In this document: positions 1-12,129 of the stretch, in pieces
Numbering within the stretch: position 1 is the first letter of the stretch
Layout of the letters: the number at the start of each line of letters is the position of its first letter
Origin: Mimachlamys varia
Taxonomy: Eukaryota > Mollusca > Bivalvia > Pectinida > Pectinidae
DNA: 64,000 bases
Reading direction: 5' to 3'
Assembly (NCBI GenBank): GCA_947623455.1
Contig: OX392541.1
Coordinates: 10,234,719 to 10,298,718, forward strand
Program-made: the position numbers and the translations under genes
Notes under the pieces: model-generated
Told to the model about the DNA's origin: nothing
The model's input: only the letters and a program-made list of their open reading frames with translations
Databases searched by the model: none

Positions 1-163
1 AGCTTTGGAAAGAGTTATGCAGGTTTTATTTATTTTTCATCTGTTTTTTTAGCTCACCTGGTCCAAAGGACCAAGGTGAGCTTATGTCATACCGTGGCGT
101 CCGGCGTCCGTCGCCCGTCAACAATTGACTTCTTCTTCATAACCACTGATCAGAATTTAACTA

Positions 164-2165
164 AATTTGGTAGGAAGCATCCCTGTGTGGCTGGGATTCA
201 AATTTATACAAATGATGGGTCTGACCCCCCGGGGGCCAGAGGGGCGGGGCCAAAAGGGGTCCATTTGGCAATATTGATATAAATGACTTCTCCTCTGGAA
301 CTAAGCAATGTATGGCATTTATATTTCAGTGGTAGCATCCCTAGGTGGCTGGGATTCAAATTTACACAAATGATGGGGCTGACCCCCCAGGGGCCTGAGG
401 GGCGGGGCCAAAAGTGTCTATTTGGCAATATTGATATTAACGACTTCTTCTCTGGAACTAAGCAATGTATGGCATTTATATTTCAGTGGTAGCATCCCTA
501 GGTGGCTGGGATTCAAATTTATACAAATGATGGGGCTGATCCCCCTGGGGCCTGAGGAGCTGGACCAAAAGTGTCTAATTGGCAATATTGATATTAACGA
601 CTTCTTACCTGGAACCAAGCAATGTATGGCATTTATATTTCAGTGGTAGCATCCCTAGGTGGCTGGGATTCAAATTTATACAAATGATGGGGCTGACCCC
701 CCAGGAGCCTGAGGGGCGGGGCCAAAAATGTCTATTTGGCAATTTGATATTAACGACTTCTTCTCTGGAACTAAGCAATGTATGGCATTTATATTTCAGT
801 GGTAGCATCCCTAGGTGGCTGGGATTCAAATTTATACAAATGATGGGGTTGACCCCCCTGGGGCCTGAGGGGCGGGGCCAAAAGTGTCTTATTGGCAATA
901 TTGATATTAACGACTTCTTCTCTGGAACTAAGCAATGTATGGCATTTATATTTCAGTGGTAGCATCCCTGGGTGGCTGGGATTCAAATTTATACAAATGA
1001 TGGGGCTGACCCCCCAGGGGCCTGAGGGGCGAGGCGAAAAGTGTCTAATTGGCAGTTTTGATATTAACGACTTTTTCTCTGGAACTAAGCAATGTATGGC
1101 ATTTATATTTCAGTGGTAGCATCCCTAGGTGGCTGGGATTCAAATTAATACAAATGATGGGGCTGACCCCCCCAGGGGCCTGAGGGGCGGGGCCAAAAGT
1201 GTCTAATTGGCAATATTGATATTAACGACTTCTTACCTGGAACCAAGCAATGTATGGCATTTATATTTCATTGGTAGCATCCCTAGGTGGCTGGGATTCA
1301 AATTTACACAAATGATGGGGCTGACCCCCCAGGAGCCTGAGGGGCGGGGCCAAAAATGTCTATTTGGCAATTTGATATTAACGACTTCTTCTCTGGAACT
1401 AAGCAATGTATGGCATTTATATTTCAGTGGTAGCATCCCTAGGTGGCTGGGATTCAAATTTATACAAATGATGGGGTTGACCCCCCTGGGGCCTGAGGGG
1501 CGGGGCCAAAAGTGTCTTATTGGCAATATTGATATTAACGACTTCTTCTCTGGAACTAAGCAATGTATGGCATTTATATTTCAGTGGTAGCATCCCTGGG
1601 TGGCTGGGATTCAAATTTATACAAATGATGGGGCTGACCCCCCAGGGGCCTGAGGGGCGAGGCGAAAAGTGTCTAATTGGCAGTTTTGATATTAACGACT
1701 TTTTCTCTGGAACTAAGCAATGTATGGCATTTATATTTCAGTGGTAGCATCCCTAGGTGGCTGGGATTCAAATTAATACAAATGATGGGGCTGACCCCCC
1801 CCAGGGGCCTGAGGGGCGGGGCCAAAAGTGTCTATTTGGCAATATTGATATTAACGACTTCTTCTCTGGAACTAAGCAATGTATGGCATTTATATTTCAG
1901 TGGTAGCATCCCTAGGTGGCTGGGATTCAAATTTATACAAATGATGGGGCTGACCCCCCCAGGGGCCTGAGGGGCGAGGCGAAAAGTGTCTAATTTGCAG
2001 TTTTGATATTAACGACTTTTTCTCTGGAACTAAGCAATGTATGGCATTTATATTTCAGTGGTAGCATCCCTAGGTGGCTGGGATTCAAATTTATACAAAT
2101 GATGGGGCTGACCCCCCAGGGGCCTGAGGGGCGGGGCTAAAAGTGTCTATTTGGCTATATTGATG
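164..2165 (+). repeat. 157-bp tandem array (about 12-13 monomers)
   Basis: The marker 'TTTCAGTGGTAGCATCCCT' recurs every 157 bases (154 in monomers with a 3-base loss in 'GGCAATTTGAT'). Each monomer has an AT-rich half and a GC-rich half ('GGGGCCTGAGGGGCGGGGCC'). Open frames on both strands across this block are periodic and have no protein family signature, so I treat them as non-coding by-products. Confidence 0.95.
579..1834 (+). repeat. Higher-order repeat: two 4-monomer blocks, period 628 bp
   Basis: Positions 579-1206 and 1207-1834 are almost the same sequence. They share monomer-specific variants such as the 3-base deletion near 741 and 1369 and the 'GAGGCGAAAAGTG' variant near 1031 and 1659. 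This indicates a recent duplication of a four-monomer block by unequal exchange or slippage. Confidence 0.85.
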
Positions 2166-2369
2166 CTGCACTGAACGCATTTCATGGATTAATGTCCTAT
2201 TTGCCAAAAAACCTAACATTTTTAGAATTACAACAAAAGCAATGTACATGTACCCATGAAAAATTCTTATGTTGACATAACAAGAAGGGCCACACATACA
2301 CTTATGAGTCATTCTTGTTTCATATCACATGAAACCAGGTGAGCGATACAGGCCCTCTGGGCCTCTTGT

Positions 2370-2767
2370 CTCGTGGGGGAAGGAGGGGGTAGTAATCTGG
2401 TTCAAACTTTGCAGAAATACTAGAATTGGGGTGGGGGAGGGGGGAAGAGCCACTGTTATAAATTCATTTAGAAGAGTATATTATCTTTGGAAATGATTCA
2501 ATAAAGGACATCTTTCAGGATCAATGGGATTCTGTCCACAACCTAATTAAATACTCCAAAAAGGTCCATGAGTCTTGAATTATGAACTTCTTTCTGACGT
2601 TTAGTAAGGGTGTGAGGCAACTAGGTTCATGCAGAAATAGCTCCATAACGAAGACAAGGAATTATCATACAGAACCGATCACATTACCTGAACCTGTTTT
2701 ACCTTCAAAACAAGCATTAAGCATGTATGGATAGATCAGAAAAGATTTATGTAGTGAAATTAAGAAA
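2370..2767. other. Unannotated stretch
   Basis: AT-rich sequence with no convincing reading frame, RNA gene or repeat recognised. Confidence 0.5.
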
Positions 2768-3095
2768 AATGGTGTTTTAGCTTTCCTGGTCTGATGGCAT
2801 TTAATTGAATTTTGTAGGAAGCATCCATATGTGACTGGGATTAAAGTTTATACAAATTATGGTGCTGACCCCACAGGGGCCTGAGGGGTGGGGTCTAAAG
2901 GGATCCATTTGGCAATAATTGCTATTAAACAACAACTTCTCTGGATGGAAGTCATGTATGACATTTCAGTGGTTGCATCGCTATAGGTAGCTGGGGTTTA
3001 ATCTCAGCTATGAATGACATTTATATTTCAATGGTAGCATCCCTAGGTGCGCTGAGATTCAAATTAATACAAATGATAGGGCTACCCCCCCCCCC
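2768..3095 (+). repeat. Degenerate relics of the 157-bp monomer
   Basis: Two or so diverged copies of the 157-bp monomer of element A1 can be seen ('GGAAGCATCCATATGTGACTG', 'GCATCCCTAGGTGCGCTGAG', 'CAGGGGCCTGAGGGGTGGGG'). They end in a run of about 17 C residues at roughly 3085-3100. No intact element end is recognisable at the left, so this is an old fragment. Confidence 0.7.
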
Positions 3096-3099
3096 CCCC

Positions 3100-5169
3100 T
3101 TCTGTGGTCCGTCTGTCCTTAAACAATTCTTAATTGATTTCCCTATTAAAATGGCTGAAAGGCAGACATCTTGGATTTTGAAATAAAAGTTTGTTATCAC
3201 TATTTCTTGATGTACTGGATGGATCTTACTCAAATTTCATATGTAGGTTCATTTGGTGCCTAGTTGTGCCCTGTTGATTTTGGCACTGATCTAAGGAACA
3301 AAATGGCTGAAAGGCGGTCATCTTGGATTTTTCCTTTGAAAGCTAATGTTATTGCTATACCTTGAAGTACCGAATGGTTGGATCTTTCTCAAATTTCATA
3401 TGTAGGTCCTCCTTGGTGCCTACTTATGCCCTTTTGATCACAAGACTGATGAAAAAATAAAATGGCTGAAAGACGGCCATCTTGGATTTAACATTGAATT
3501 TTGTAATCGCCATTTCATGAGAAGAACTTGATGGATCTTACTCAAATTTCGTATTTACCATCGGCTTGGTCCCTGGTTGTGCCCTTTTTAAACGAACATT
3601 ACATGTATATAATGTTCGTTTAATTGGATCATGCAGACTTCCCCAAAAATTTACCATATTAGGAAGACTGCTTTACCATTACACCCTCTGGTGAGTGAAA
3701 ATCACATCCAATATGGCCGATGTATCAACGTTCGCTTCAAACAACAGAACTATATCTATATAAGGCAAAACCTCGCATCTGATTAAAACCCCTTGGCTGC
3801 TTATCGCCACAAAAGTCATTTGGATGAAAATGGCCCTCACTGTTGATCTCAACAAAAGTGAAATTTTTGATCAGTAGTAGTCCGGAAGTAAAATCTCTTG
3901 TCTGTGCATATATTTTCTATTTTAGTAACTAAAAACGAAGTAGAATACTACCGATTGGTTCTGATAAAGACTTTCGGTACTGTCGAGAGTTTACTTTAAT
4001 ATAATGCCGCAACCGCTGAGACTCGTTTCTATATATGGCCTTAATGACAAAATATTGAATTGCTACGGCTTACTACAAATTCCTTTCTTGATCCTCAAGC
4101 GCGCGCTCATTCACTTATTTAGAGGAGCTCTTCAGAAAAGAAACCAAGAAAATACTGAAGTCTTAATCATGGCTGCCACTTCTCATTTCAGTATATCACG
4201 GACGTATCTTGCATACATATATGCTTTGTTATGAAAACTGAATATTTAACAATTTTTAGATGGATTGTAATTTCAAGTTAGGTAGGAGATTGACAAATAT
4301 TGTTTATAACTTAATCAAACCGAGCTTTTAATTGCTGCATTACGAGGCATGAGATCACTTTAATACCTGGCTGGGACAGAGCATAGGATGCCGGGTATTA
4401 ATATTTGTAATAATCCTAACTCAGATACATTAAATGCCGAAATTTGCGGTAAGATGAATGAAAGACTAGAACAAACAAATCTTTGAAGTTATTTGATGTT
4501 TTACCCGAGAATCGCTGGAAATCTTTGAAAATTTTGTGAACTTCACAATAATGTTCGTTTTTAGTAATTGCATTACTTTGATTAATTTTGGGTATGACTG
4601 AAAAAACAAAATGGCTGAAAGGTGGCCATCTTAGATTTTGATATTAAAATTCTGCTATCGCTATTTTATAAGAAGTACTGAATGGATCTTATTCAAATTT
4701 CATATGTAAGTTCCCCTTGATGCCTAGTGTTCCCTTTTGCTATTGGGACTGATCGGAAAGACAAAATGTCTGAAAGGCGGCCATCTTGGATTTTGAAATG
4801 AAAGCTTGTTATCGCTATTTCTTGAGAATTACTTGATGGATCTTACTCATATTTCATAGATATTATGTTGATGCTTAGTTGTGCCCTTTTGATTTTGGGT
4901 CTGATTAGAAAAACAAAATGGCTGAATGGCAGCCATCTTGGATTTTATCATTTAAAGTTTGTAATCACTATTTCTTGAAGTACTTGTTGAAATTCCATAT
5001 CCATCTTTTATTTCTAAAACGAGAAGAATATACAAATGAATTTTGAAGAAGATCTTTGGTACTGATCAGAAAGTTAAAATTTGAATTAAGGGAAAAGATT
5101 CATCTTTCTAAGAATGATCGAATGAAAAATCATCAATGGTGGGGGCCAAGATCCCTCTGGGATCTCTTG
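3100..5169 (+). mobile_element. Hairpin-ended element C1 with ~150-bp tandem core, interrupted
   Basis: The core is a degenerate array marked by 'AAAATGGCTGAAAGGCGGCCA' and 'TTGGTGCCTAGTTGTGCCC' at roughly 150-base spacing (3150-3580 and 4600-4990). The right end is 'AATGGTGGGGGCCA' followed by hairpin AGATCCC-TCT-GGGATCT and CTTG at 5148-5169. This right end is the same kind as A1 and A2 but with GATCCC/GGGATC as stem. The left end begins near 'GTGGTCCGTCTGTCC', also found in A2; a clean left terminus was not found. A ~970-bp insertion splits the array. Confidence 0.55.
3590..4560. mobile_element. Short-TIR insertion inside the C1 array
   Basis: AAACGAACATT at 3590-3600 is matched by AATGTTCGTTT at 4550-4560. 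The ~150-bp array is broken at 'GTGCCCTTTT' (3579-3588) and resumes at 'GATTAATTTTGGG' shortly after 4575, as expected if this block was inserted. The left end also forms a local hairpin with another AATGTTCGTTT at 3611-3621. The target duplication is ambiguous (TTTA or TTA). No transposase frame is seen; the one 76-codon frame at 4004-4234 is unrecognised. Probably a non-autonomous DNA transposon of uncertain superfamily. Confidence 0.55.
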
Positions 5170-5326
5170 CTGGAGGAAACCATCCCTACTTGATGACAAT
5201 AATCCTAAATAGAAAAATAATTTATTTTACTTGTTAATGTTTTAGAAATTTTTTTCTTTTAAAACATGGAAATTATGTTGTAACCAAGCAAAGCGAGACA
5301 TCGGTGTTACTTTTCCAGTGTTTTTT

Positions 5327-5834
5327 AGCTCACCATCATCAGATGGTGGACTATTCAACTCGCCCTGCGTCTGTAGTCCGTCTGTCGTCCTTCCATCATT
5401 AAACAATTCTTGTGATGGCTGTTTCTTGCAAAGTACTTGATGGATCCTTCTCCAATTGTATATACATGTTCCATTTTTACCTTAATTGTGCATTGTCATC
5501 TATTTAAGCTGATCCGAAAAACCATTTGGCCGACAGGCGCCATCTTGGATTTTGCGTTAATAGTTTGTGATCGCTATTTCTCGAGAAGTACTGGATTGAT
5601 CCTTCTCGAATTTTACATGCAGGAACTCCAAATTGTTTAATTTATTAACAGCAAACCTGCTTCATGTTTAAATATAATCAAGAGCATCCTAGTACATGGT
5701 TTTAATGTTAAGCTGACAATTAATTGCATTTAGCTCCATGTTAAGTTTCATTATTTAAAAAAAAGATACTGTTTAATGATTACCTTGATACCAATTTATC
5801 CAAGTGAGCGATACAGGCCCTCTGGGCCTCTTGT
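5327..5834 (+). mobile_element. Hairpin-ended element A2, short core
   Basis: The left end AGCTCACCATC with hairpin CACCATC/GATGGTG at 5331-5348 is followed by the 'GTCCGTCTGTCGTCC' leader. The right end GTGAGCGATACAGG is followed by hairpin AGGCCC-TCT-GGGCCT and CTTGT, ending near 5834. The right end matches A1 almost base for base, while the body is about 500 bp with a single ~150-bp monomer. It is a compact relative of A1. Confidence 0.7.
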
Positions 5835-6195
5835 ATGAAAAACAAACTAAGTATCATATCGTCATATAGATCTACATTGGCACAAATTTATATCTGAAAA
5901 TAGTTATTGATCTCATTTTGCGGTATGCCATTCCAAATGGAACATTAAAGAGCTCCTCAATCTCCAAAAACAGAACAATATGGCGTTATCGTCAAGGGAA
6001 ATATGTAGCGATTCGGGACGTTGTATTTTAAAGGGTGTGGCGGATGATGGTATGCGAGGTTGGCAAACTTAACGAGGGAATTATATAGGACAGAAATCTG
6101 TTCTAGAGGTTTAGGTGGCAGTATGCGACGGTGGCGATAGGTTGAGGGTACGCTGTATTTAATTTTCAAAAGAAATGAATAGAACTAAGATTAAA
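5835..6195. other. Unannotated stretch
   Basis: No gene or repeat recognised. A 70-codon minus-strand frame (5957-6169) has no family signature. Confidence 0.4.
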
Positions 6196-6297
6196 TACAA
6201 AAATGAAAGTTAAAATAAGAAAGGAAAAGATCCATCTTTCTTAGAATGAATGAAAAACCATCAATGGTGGGCGCCAGGATCCCTCTGGGATCTCTTG
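6196..6297 (+). mobile_element. Truncated 3' end of a C-type hairpin element
   Basis: Closely matches the right end of C1: 'AAAAGATCCATCTTTCTTAG', then 'CATCAATGGTGGGCGCCAG', then hairpin GATCCC-TCT-GGGATC and TCTCTTG. The matching left part is not evident upstream, so this appears to be a 5'-truncated copy. Confidence 0.6.
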
Positions 6298-6309
6298 ATA
6301 CTTACAGAT

Positions 6310-7180
6310 GATTACTTTTAATTGGACTTTGTAAATTAATAGTGGCCACCGAATAAAAGGTTACAAGTCAAATTTTGTATCTTTTCTCATTTTGTTATGA
6401 CATGACGAAGCAAAGTTGGTCAAAATTAAATGAGGAGTCACCTGGTTTAAGGTCAAGTTCAATTAACCACAGATCAAGGTCAGGTTTGACCATTGATGAT
6501 TATAGGAAATATATATAGCCACATGACATTATACTAGTGTGAAGTAAAGAGACGACAAAGGTCACCAGAACATGACCTCTAATGGGATGTTATCAGAACC
6601 TTATGTAACGGAGTGAGGGTATAAGGATCTGCATTTTAATCAGATTGGCGAGAGCTAAACAGAAATCATGGCCTAATCAATTTACAAAGTCCAATAACAC
6701 GTTTTACTAATAGAAATATAAGCTCCCACAAAGTACACGTTAAGCTGTCATAAAGAAATTTTCCCCTAAAACTTACTGTTAATTGGACTTATATAAGGTA
6801 TCAACAGACCTGGACTGTGATATATAACCATCCCAGCATAAAAACGATTTTGATTTTTACTTACGGTTTACTACGTTTAATTGGACTTTGTTAATTAATA
6901 CATTTTTTATGACAATATGGCCAGAATTGAACAATGATTCAACTTATCGAATGTCAAGGTCACTAGGTCAAATTTTGTAACTTAATTTGCTTTGATGAAC
7001 AATTTATTTCATTATGAAGCAAAGTTGTTCAAAATCGAATGCTGATTCACCTTATTAAAAGTCAAGAAGGTCACCAGTTTTAAGGTCAAGGTCAAATTTT
7101 GTAACTTTTCACTGGTGAACATTTTTTTATGACATTATGAAGAAAAGTGTGTCGAAATTATCTGATGAACAAAGTTGGTG
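6310..7180 (+). repeat. Degenerate dispersed repeat block
   Basis: 'GTCAAATTTTGTAACTTTT' variants recur near 6367, 6967 and 7092. 'TTAATTGGACTT' recurs near 6318, 6789 and 6877, and 'ATGAAGCAAAGTTGTTCAAAAT' near 6401 and 7013. The copies are diverged and irregularly spaced, indicating an old multi-copy repeat. No coding frame. Confidence 0.6.
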
Positions 7181-7232
7181 TTTTTATTGTTTTCCAAAAT
7201 TTAAAAAAGAGGTTTTTTTAAATCTTAAGAGG

Positions 7233-7408
7233 TATAGCTATAAAATCTTCAAAATAGTGGGGCAGATTGGTGAAAAAATTGTGGGTTTTTACGTACAAGC
7301 ATGGAAATCTATCTGCTTTATAAGAAGCATGTTCTGAGTATTTTCAGATATGGAGCCATCAAAAATGTGTTTCGTAATTTGAATGGCAGCCATTTTTAAA
7401 AATGGCGG
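7233..7408 (+). repeat. Left inverted repeat flanking the decayed gene
   Basis: Contains 'AGTGGGGCAGATT', 'AATTGTGGGTTTTTACGTAC', 'AAGCATG' and 'CAGATATGGAGCCA' in that order. The same blocks in the same order occur on the other strand at 12,545-12,730. The two copies therefore form inverted flanks around the gene at 7,959-12,003. Similarity fades outside 7233. An inner hairpin GCCATTTTTAAAAATGGC lies at its inner edge. Confidence 0.6.
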
Positions 7409-7958
7409 CTCTAAAAATACAACAATTCTAATAATGGGATAAAGATTAACCTTTTTTGTCTTTTTAATCATTAAAAACAATGAAATTTACATCTAAAATA
7501 CTTCAATGTGTAATTGTGAAAGATTAAATTGATAGTAATTCAACAAAATATTAATGCTGAGTCAGCTAAAAATTGTATTTTTCTTTAATGATTGTTATGC
7601 TGAAATTGTTCGAGTTTTATTGTATTATAACAGTAGAATTTGTTCCTTTTGCTTCTGACATGTGTCTAGAATGATCAGCACCTTACAAATCTTAATTTTC
7701 CACCTTTAACATAACATTTTCTTTCATGTCATATGAAGAGTAAATGTAATAGTAAGAAAAGTTATGATTATACTGGCATTGTCAAAGTACATTGAAAGTA
7801 ACAATTTCTGGTACGATGAAAATAAAAAATGTCTAAAGTATCTTCGTAAACAAACTGGTTTTCAAATACACTGTTTTTTGTCTATACTCATTTAGAAGAA
7901 CCATGTCCTTATAGGGCAATTAGTGCAGTTGTCGAACTATTGATAAACTGCAACAATA
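7409..7958. other. AT-rich 3' flank of the decayed gene
   Basis: No frame recognised. On the minus strand this is downstream of the pseudogene stop and contains AATAAA-like sequences (reverse of 'TTTATT' near 7617) that could have served as polyadenylation signals. Confidence 0.35.
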
Positions 7959-10900
7959 TCACACTTCACAATTGATGCCTTCACACTGGCACAAAGCAGT
8001 ACATGGAAGTGCCGCTTTTATACAGTTGCAGCGAACGCAACATCCTTTCTTGCATCCACAACGGATAAGTTCCCTGGATGATTTATTGGCTTCAGGTAAT
8101 GTTGTCCAAAGTGGTTTCCAGCCAGTTTCATTTATCCATCCCAAGCTCGCCAGTGAAGGCAATTCCATGGTGGATTTGGTTGCATTTCCCCAGCAATACC
8201 CGCCTTGATACACTGCTCGTTTGATATGTTGCTCAAGTGCTCTAGTTGGTGGAATGGTATCCATTGACCTGCCTTTCTTTGCAAACATCTCCTGTCTTGC
8301 GTCATCAATGTTCTCAGCATTACTGGTGCGATCATACATGAGAATTGTGTACTTCTCAAGTCTTTTGAAGTTCTCTTGAGATATGTCTGTGGTTCCTTCT
8401 GATAATTCAAGAAAGGCTGTTGTAACATCATCATATATTTTCCATGTCTCCCAGGCTGTCTTTTTGCCTCGTATATTAAAGGCTGAGACTGTGTCGCATC
8501 CAGTATAGGCGTGGAAAACGGCAACGCTTGTGATTTCTCAGGTCCAAAAGTGGTAGTGGTGTCATGAGCGGGAATGAAACGGTAATGTTTACCGGTTCCA
8601 AATGCTATCCACAGTTCTCTTGCATTGATTTTTGTTACAGCTGCTACAGCTAAGGCAACAACATCGGTATCAACTGTACGGATGATTATCCTTTCATATC
8701 CTTCATGTACAATATCTGTAAGATGAAGGATCATTCTGGTGTCCGCCTCTTCGTGATTGCAAGGTGTCAGCATAATATGTGCACACTTCTTGGTACACAT
8801 AACTCCAGGACCATTCGTAGTTACCAAATGATTTTCTGTTTCCAGTTCTGAAATGTGCTTTCCTAAAAATGAAAACAACTCGGTCTTGTTCTCGTCGATC
8901 TGAAGGAATTCTTGCCAGTTTCCGGGTATTGTTACAGGGGCACCGACTCTCCTTCTCACACCTTTTCCACGTTTGCTTCTAGTTTCACCCTTGAGACTGT
9001 CTGTTAAGTATTGGTCCCATACAACATCAACTCGACTTACGTGTTGAAGCTGTTTTGTCAAGTAAGACATTGTTTGAGCATAGTCTTCAAAGGTTTTGAC
9101 GCCAACGGGCTTGAGGACGTTTACTATCACAGCACCGTCAAGGATAATGGCATCGGCTTCCGGACTTTCCATTTTCAGCTCTACGTTCTTCTCCAGACAA
9201 TGGACTAGATCTGATTTCGTGCCAAGTTTCAGTTGACCAAGGTGAGACAAAGATGGTGGGCAGGCTTGGTTTTCGTGTTTAAAGAACTCATTGAGATCTC
9301 CATTGCGTGACTGACAAGCAATGTACAACCTGGAGAAAAGTGAGCAATCATTTTTTAATGACGAAATCTGCAGACAAGCCTTAGATCTTTCTCTCTGTGA
9401 CTGATTGCTGAATTTTGGCAGCTTATTTTTCCGAATTGGCTCATCGATAGCAGTTGATCTGTTTACCAAGCGATCTGTGGTGAATGCCCGAAATTGCTGA
9501 TTCCCAATATCTTCTATATTGCGAACAGTCCGTACTACTGCTTGGTCAACAATATCCCTGGTATCAAGGCGCAGCAAATCCTTGCTTTCCTCTTCAAAAG
9601 GGTTTCCCATTTCTTCTAATACCTCCACTAAACTTTGAACATGCTTAACAAATGTTACCTGTGAAGTCTTGTTCTGTTCATAATGTTTCGATTCTTTGCT
9701 GTGACTTTTTCCGGAACCTCCGATGAATGCTGACTAGCTCAGGTCCTGCAACCATCCACCTTCTTAGGGCCTCGGGATTCTAAGTTAAACCAACAGCTCC
9801 TCCTTCACTTTTTACTGTAGCATTATTCTGTTCGTGAGCCTGGTCAATCGCAAAAGCTGAATATTTCCTCTCTGTTTTGTGTATGGAGAAATTCCCTTTG
9901 TTGAACTCAGTGGAAATTGTCGGATGGGTTTTACTCAGACAACCCATATCTCTGATATGGACAGATAACCACCTGGCATAGTTAGTGTAGTCTAGACTGA
10001 AAAACCATGGAGAAAGTTTCGTCAGACTATCCATGTACAAAGGGAAATTACCAGTTCTTAAAGATCTAACAAAGGTCAGGACAAGTAGCTCAAGTTGGAG
10101 GACAATGTACCAGAATTGAAACTGTGGGTACTCCTGTTTTCGTTGTTCACACCTTTCTTCAAATACTTGCGAAGGGATTTCGGCTTCCAGGGATTCTTTA
10201 TATCGTGTATAAGCTTTCTTTAGCAAGATGAATAAACTGGCTGCGGTAGCCTAATGAGCGTGTCTAGCTCTGGTGACATGTGATGCATTAATGAACGATG
10301 TTGCCGTCCCTACAGAAGACACATTCGCTTGTACCAGTGCTTCAATCCAACCAGAATCTTCTAACCAGGATCCAATCAGTTTCAGTCCAGCCATTTCAAT
10401 ATGCAGCCCACACAGAATGATGACAAACTTGTCTTCACCGTAGTTATCTGGCCAGTGCCACTGGATGAGTTTAGCAAGTGTGTACAGAGGTTGATCCATC
10501 GTGACTACTGGCGTTTGATCTTGGTTGACAGATTTGGTAGACTGTCTAATAACATCCATAGAATGTCGAATCATGGCAACAGACTTTGAATCATCCGGAA
10601 ACAGTGGAAGTAATGCAGTGATGGCAGGTGTTACGTCTTGTTCTAGTTGGTTGCTTGCATGAAAAGCTGCCCATGAAAGACTGGTATCATCATCTATGTC
10701 CTCGCTCTCCATATAATATTGTTCAACTTTTTGCAGCCATCTGAAAGAAGAAAAGGTTGTATGCTAAACTCTTATATATGTTGCATGTGTCCTTGCTACA
10801 TGTACTTCCCTGCAATAATTAAATGTTATTCTGGGTATATGATGCTTATAAATACTTACTCAAGCTCTTTCTGATATATTTCATGGTTAACCTGGCGTTC

Positions 10901-12003
10901 ATTTAAAGCTGCCACATTATCGATCCCCGGAACCATGACCTCTTTCCGTGGAAAATTCACTGGATGGACAGTTGTGTAAAACTCTGGTAGCTCTCTAAGA
11001 GTGTTTGAAGATGCCTCCTGTTCGAAGCGAAGTCTCCCCATGCGATTCGTACCATTATCATCAGGCGTTGGACACTGGAAAATGGAAATACCTGTGCCAT
11101 GGAAAGAATCAGATGCAGTGGTTGAGCTTGGGTTATGGTCAATGTTATCAACGGCTGCAACTGTAAACACTCCTTGTCGTAGGTTTGGAGGGCAGACAAC
11201 CTTCTCCCGGTGATACATTTCGCTTACGCTGTTCCCTAGTGTTGTAGAAATCTCCATCACCCTATCATATGATATAGAGAGTCCGAGATCATAAAGAGTT
11301 TCAATAAACTCTCGTTTCCTTGTCCTAGCATGCACAGTCAATCCAATATAAGTCGGAAGTGGTGGTTCTTTGCTCTTGCTGTGATATACAGCTGTACTTC
11401 TTGTCCTTCGAGCTATTGAACATGAGAAGCTGATTTTGCAAGAAGTCTTTCGTCCTGTAAGTCCATGGCACATTTTCGCACACGGTTATCAAGGCGGAAT
11501 GTTGAAGCTTCCCTGAATGGATCAGACATTGATGATTCCTTATCACACAGGAAACAAACTTCGATTCCCTTTTCTCCCACTTTGCTATCCCTCCTAGTAA
11601 ACTTCTTGGAAGATGATGGTTCCTGGTCATTATCCTGCGAAGATGCTTGCCGTTTCTCTGCCCGTTTCAGCTTTGTATTGTTGAATTTCATATGGCAGGA
11701 TTTATGCCACTTTGCTGCATGATGTAGAAGTGTTGCTTTTATACCAACTCCAGTGTCCAAACGAGTCAAATCTATTGGTATTGGAAGCTGTCGAAGTTCA
11801 TGAAAACGAATAATGTTTTCAGAGAAAGTCGAATATCCTTGTCCAGCAGTAACGTCATTTCTTTTCGATTCAGCGGGGCATTGTAGATTTTCCGATGTTT
11901 CTTCTTGACAAATTACACACTTTTCCCAGTCAGTTTGTTGTGGTGGTTAATCTTCAGACTTTTCTTGATTTTGTGGATCTAGGAGGCGAAGACTCTTAGA
12001 CAT
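7959..12003 (-). pseudogene. Decayed mobile-element-type gene: Zn-finger, FEN1/PIN-like acidic motif, CxC C-terminus
   Basis: Read on the minus strand from an ATG at 12,003 (MSKSLRLLD...), the frames join into one protein of about 1,300 codons. Residues about 29-32 are CVIC, followed by WHKSC near 99 and a second CFLC near 148, suggesting zinc-binding modules. A conserved middle block has YIGLTVHARTRKRE and VDNIDHNPSSTTA. Near 1046-1130 come EADTR, DTDVVALAVA and (in the shifted frame) HAYTGCDTVSAFN, an acidic series reminiscent of FEN1/XPG-type PIN nucleases (E, DxD, GCD). The C-terminus is a CxC-type cluster of nine cysteines. A 119-bp GT-AG intron lies at 10,741-10,859. Lesions: stops at 11,947-11,949, 10,251-10,253 and 9,780-9,782; frameshifts near 11,430-11,440, 9,705-9,720 and 8,512-8,524. 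I recall this as a repetitive family of unknown function in bivalves and cnidarians; no canonical transposase is visible. The nuclease reading is inference. Confidence 0.75.
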
Positions 12004-12129
12004 GTTGGCGCGACATACACTCTGAATAACAAAAGTTCAAAACCTGCAATCATAAACCATATTATGAAAAATATTACCTGTACCCACAATAAAATAATAT
12101 GTTCCTATTTAAGCATATATATGTCGTAC

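Larger units (their letters stand above)
51..2369 (+). mobile_element. Hairpin-ended non-autonomous element A1 with tandem core
   Basis: The left end is a near-perfect palindrome (AGCTCACC at 51-58, GGTGAGCT at 75-82, inner arms TGGTCC and GGACCA around AAA). The right end carries GGTGAGC, then a hairpin AGGCCC-TCT-GGGCCT at 2350-2364, then CTTGT. Between them lies a 157-bp tandem array and a unique stretch at about 2165-2335. GCTCACC at the left is complementary to GGTGAGC at the right, so the ends are short asymmetric inverted repeats. No coding capacity is seen. The plan (hairpin just inside the 3' end, short inverted repeats, minisatellite core) resembles non-autonomous Helitron/helentron-type elements, but that class is an inference; bivalve 'pearl'-type elements with tandem cores are an alternative. 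Copies of the same ends occur at 5,327-5,834. Confidence 0.7.

Noticed and set aside
204..1970. Frames of 65-127 codons in the 157-bp array as repeat proteins
   Set aside because: Present on both strands with the DNA period; 157 is not a multiple of 3, and each frame stops within one or two monomers.
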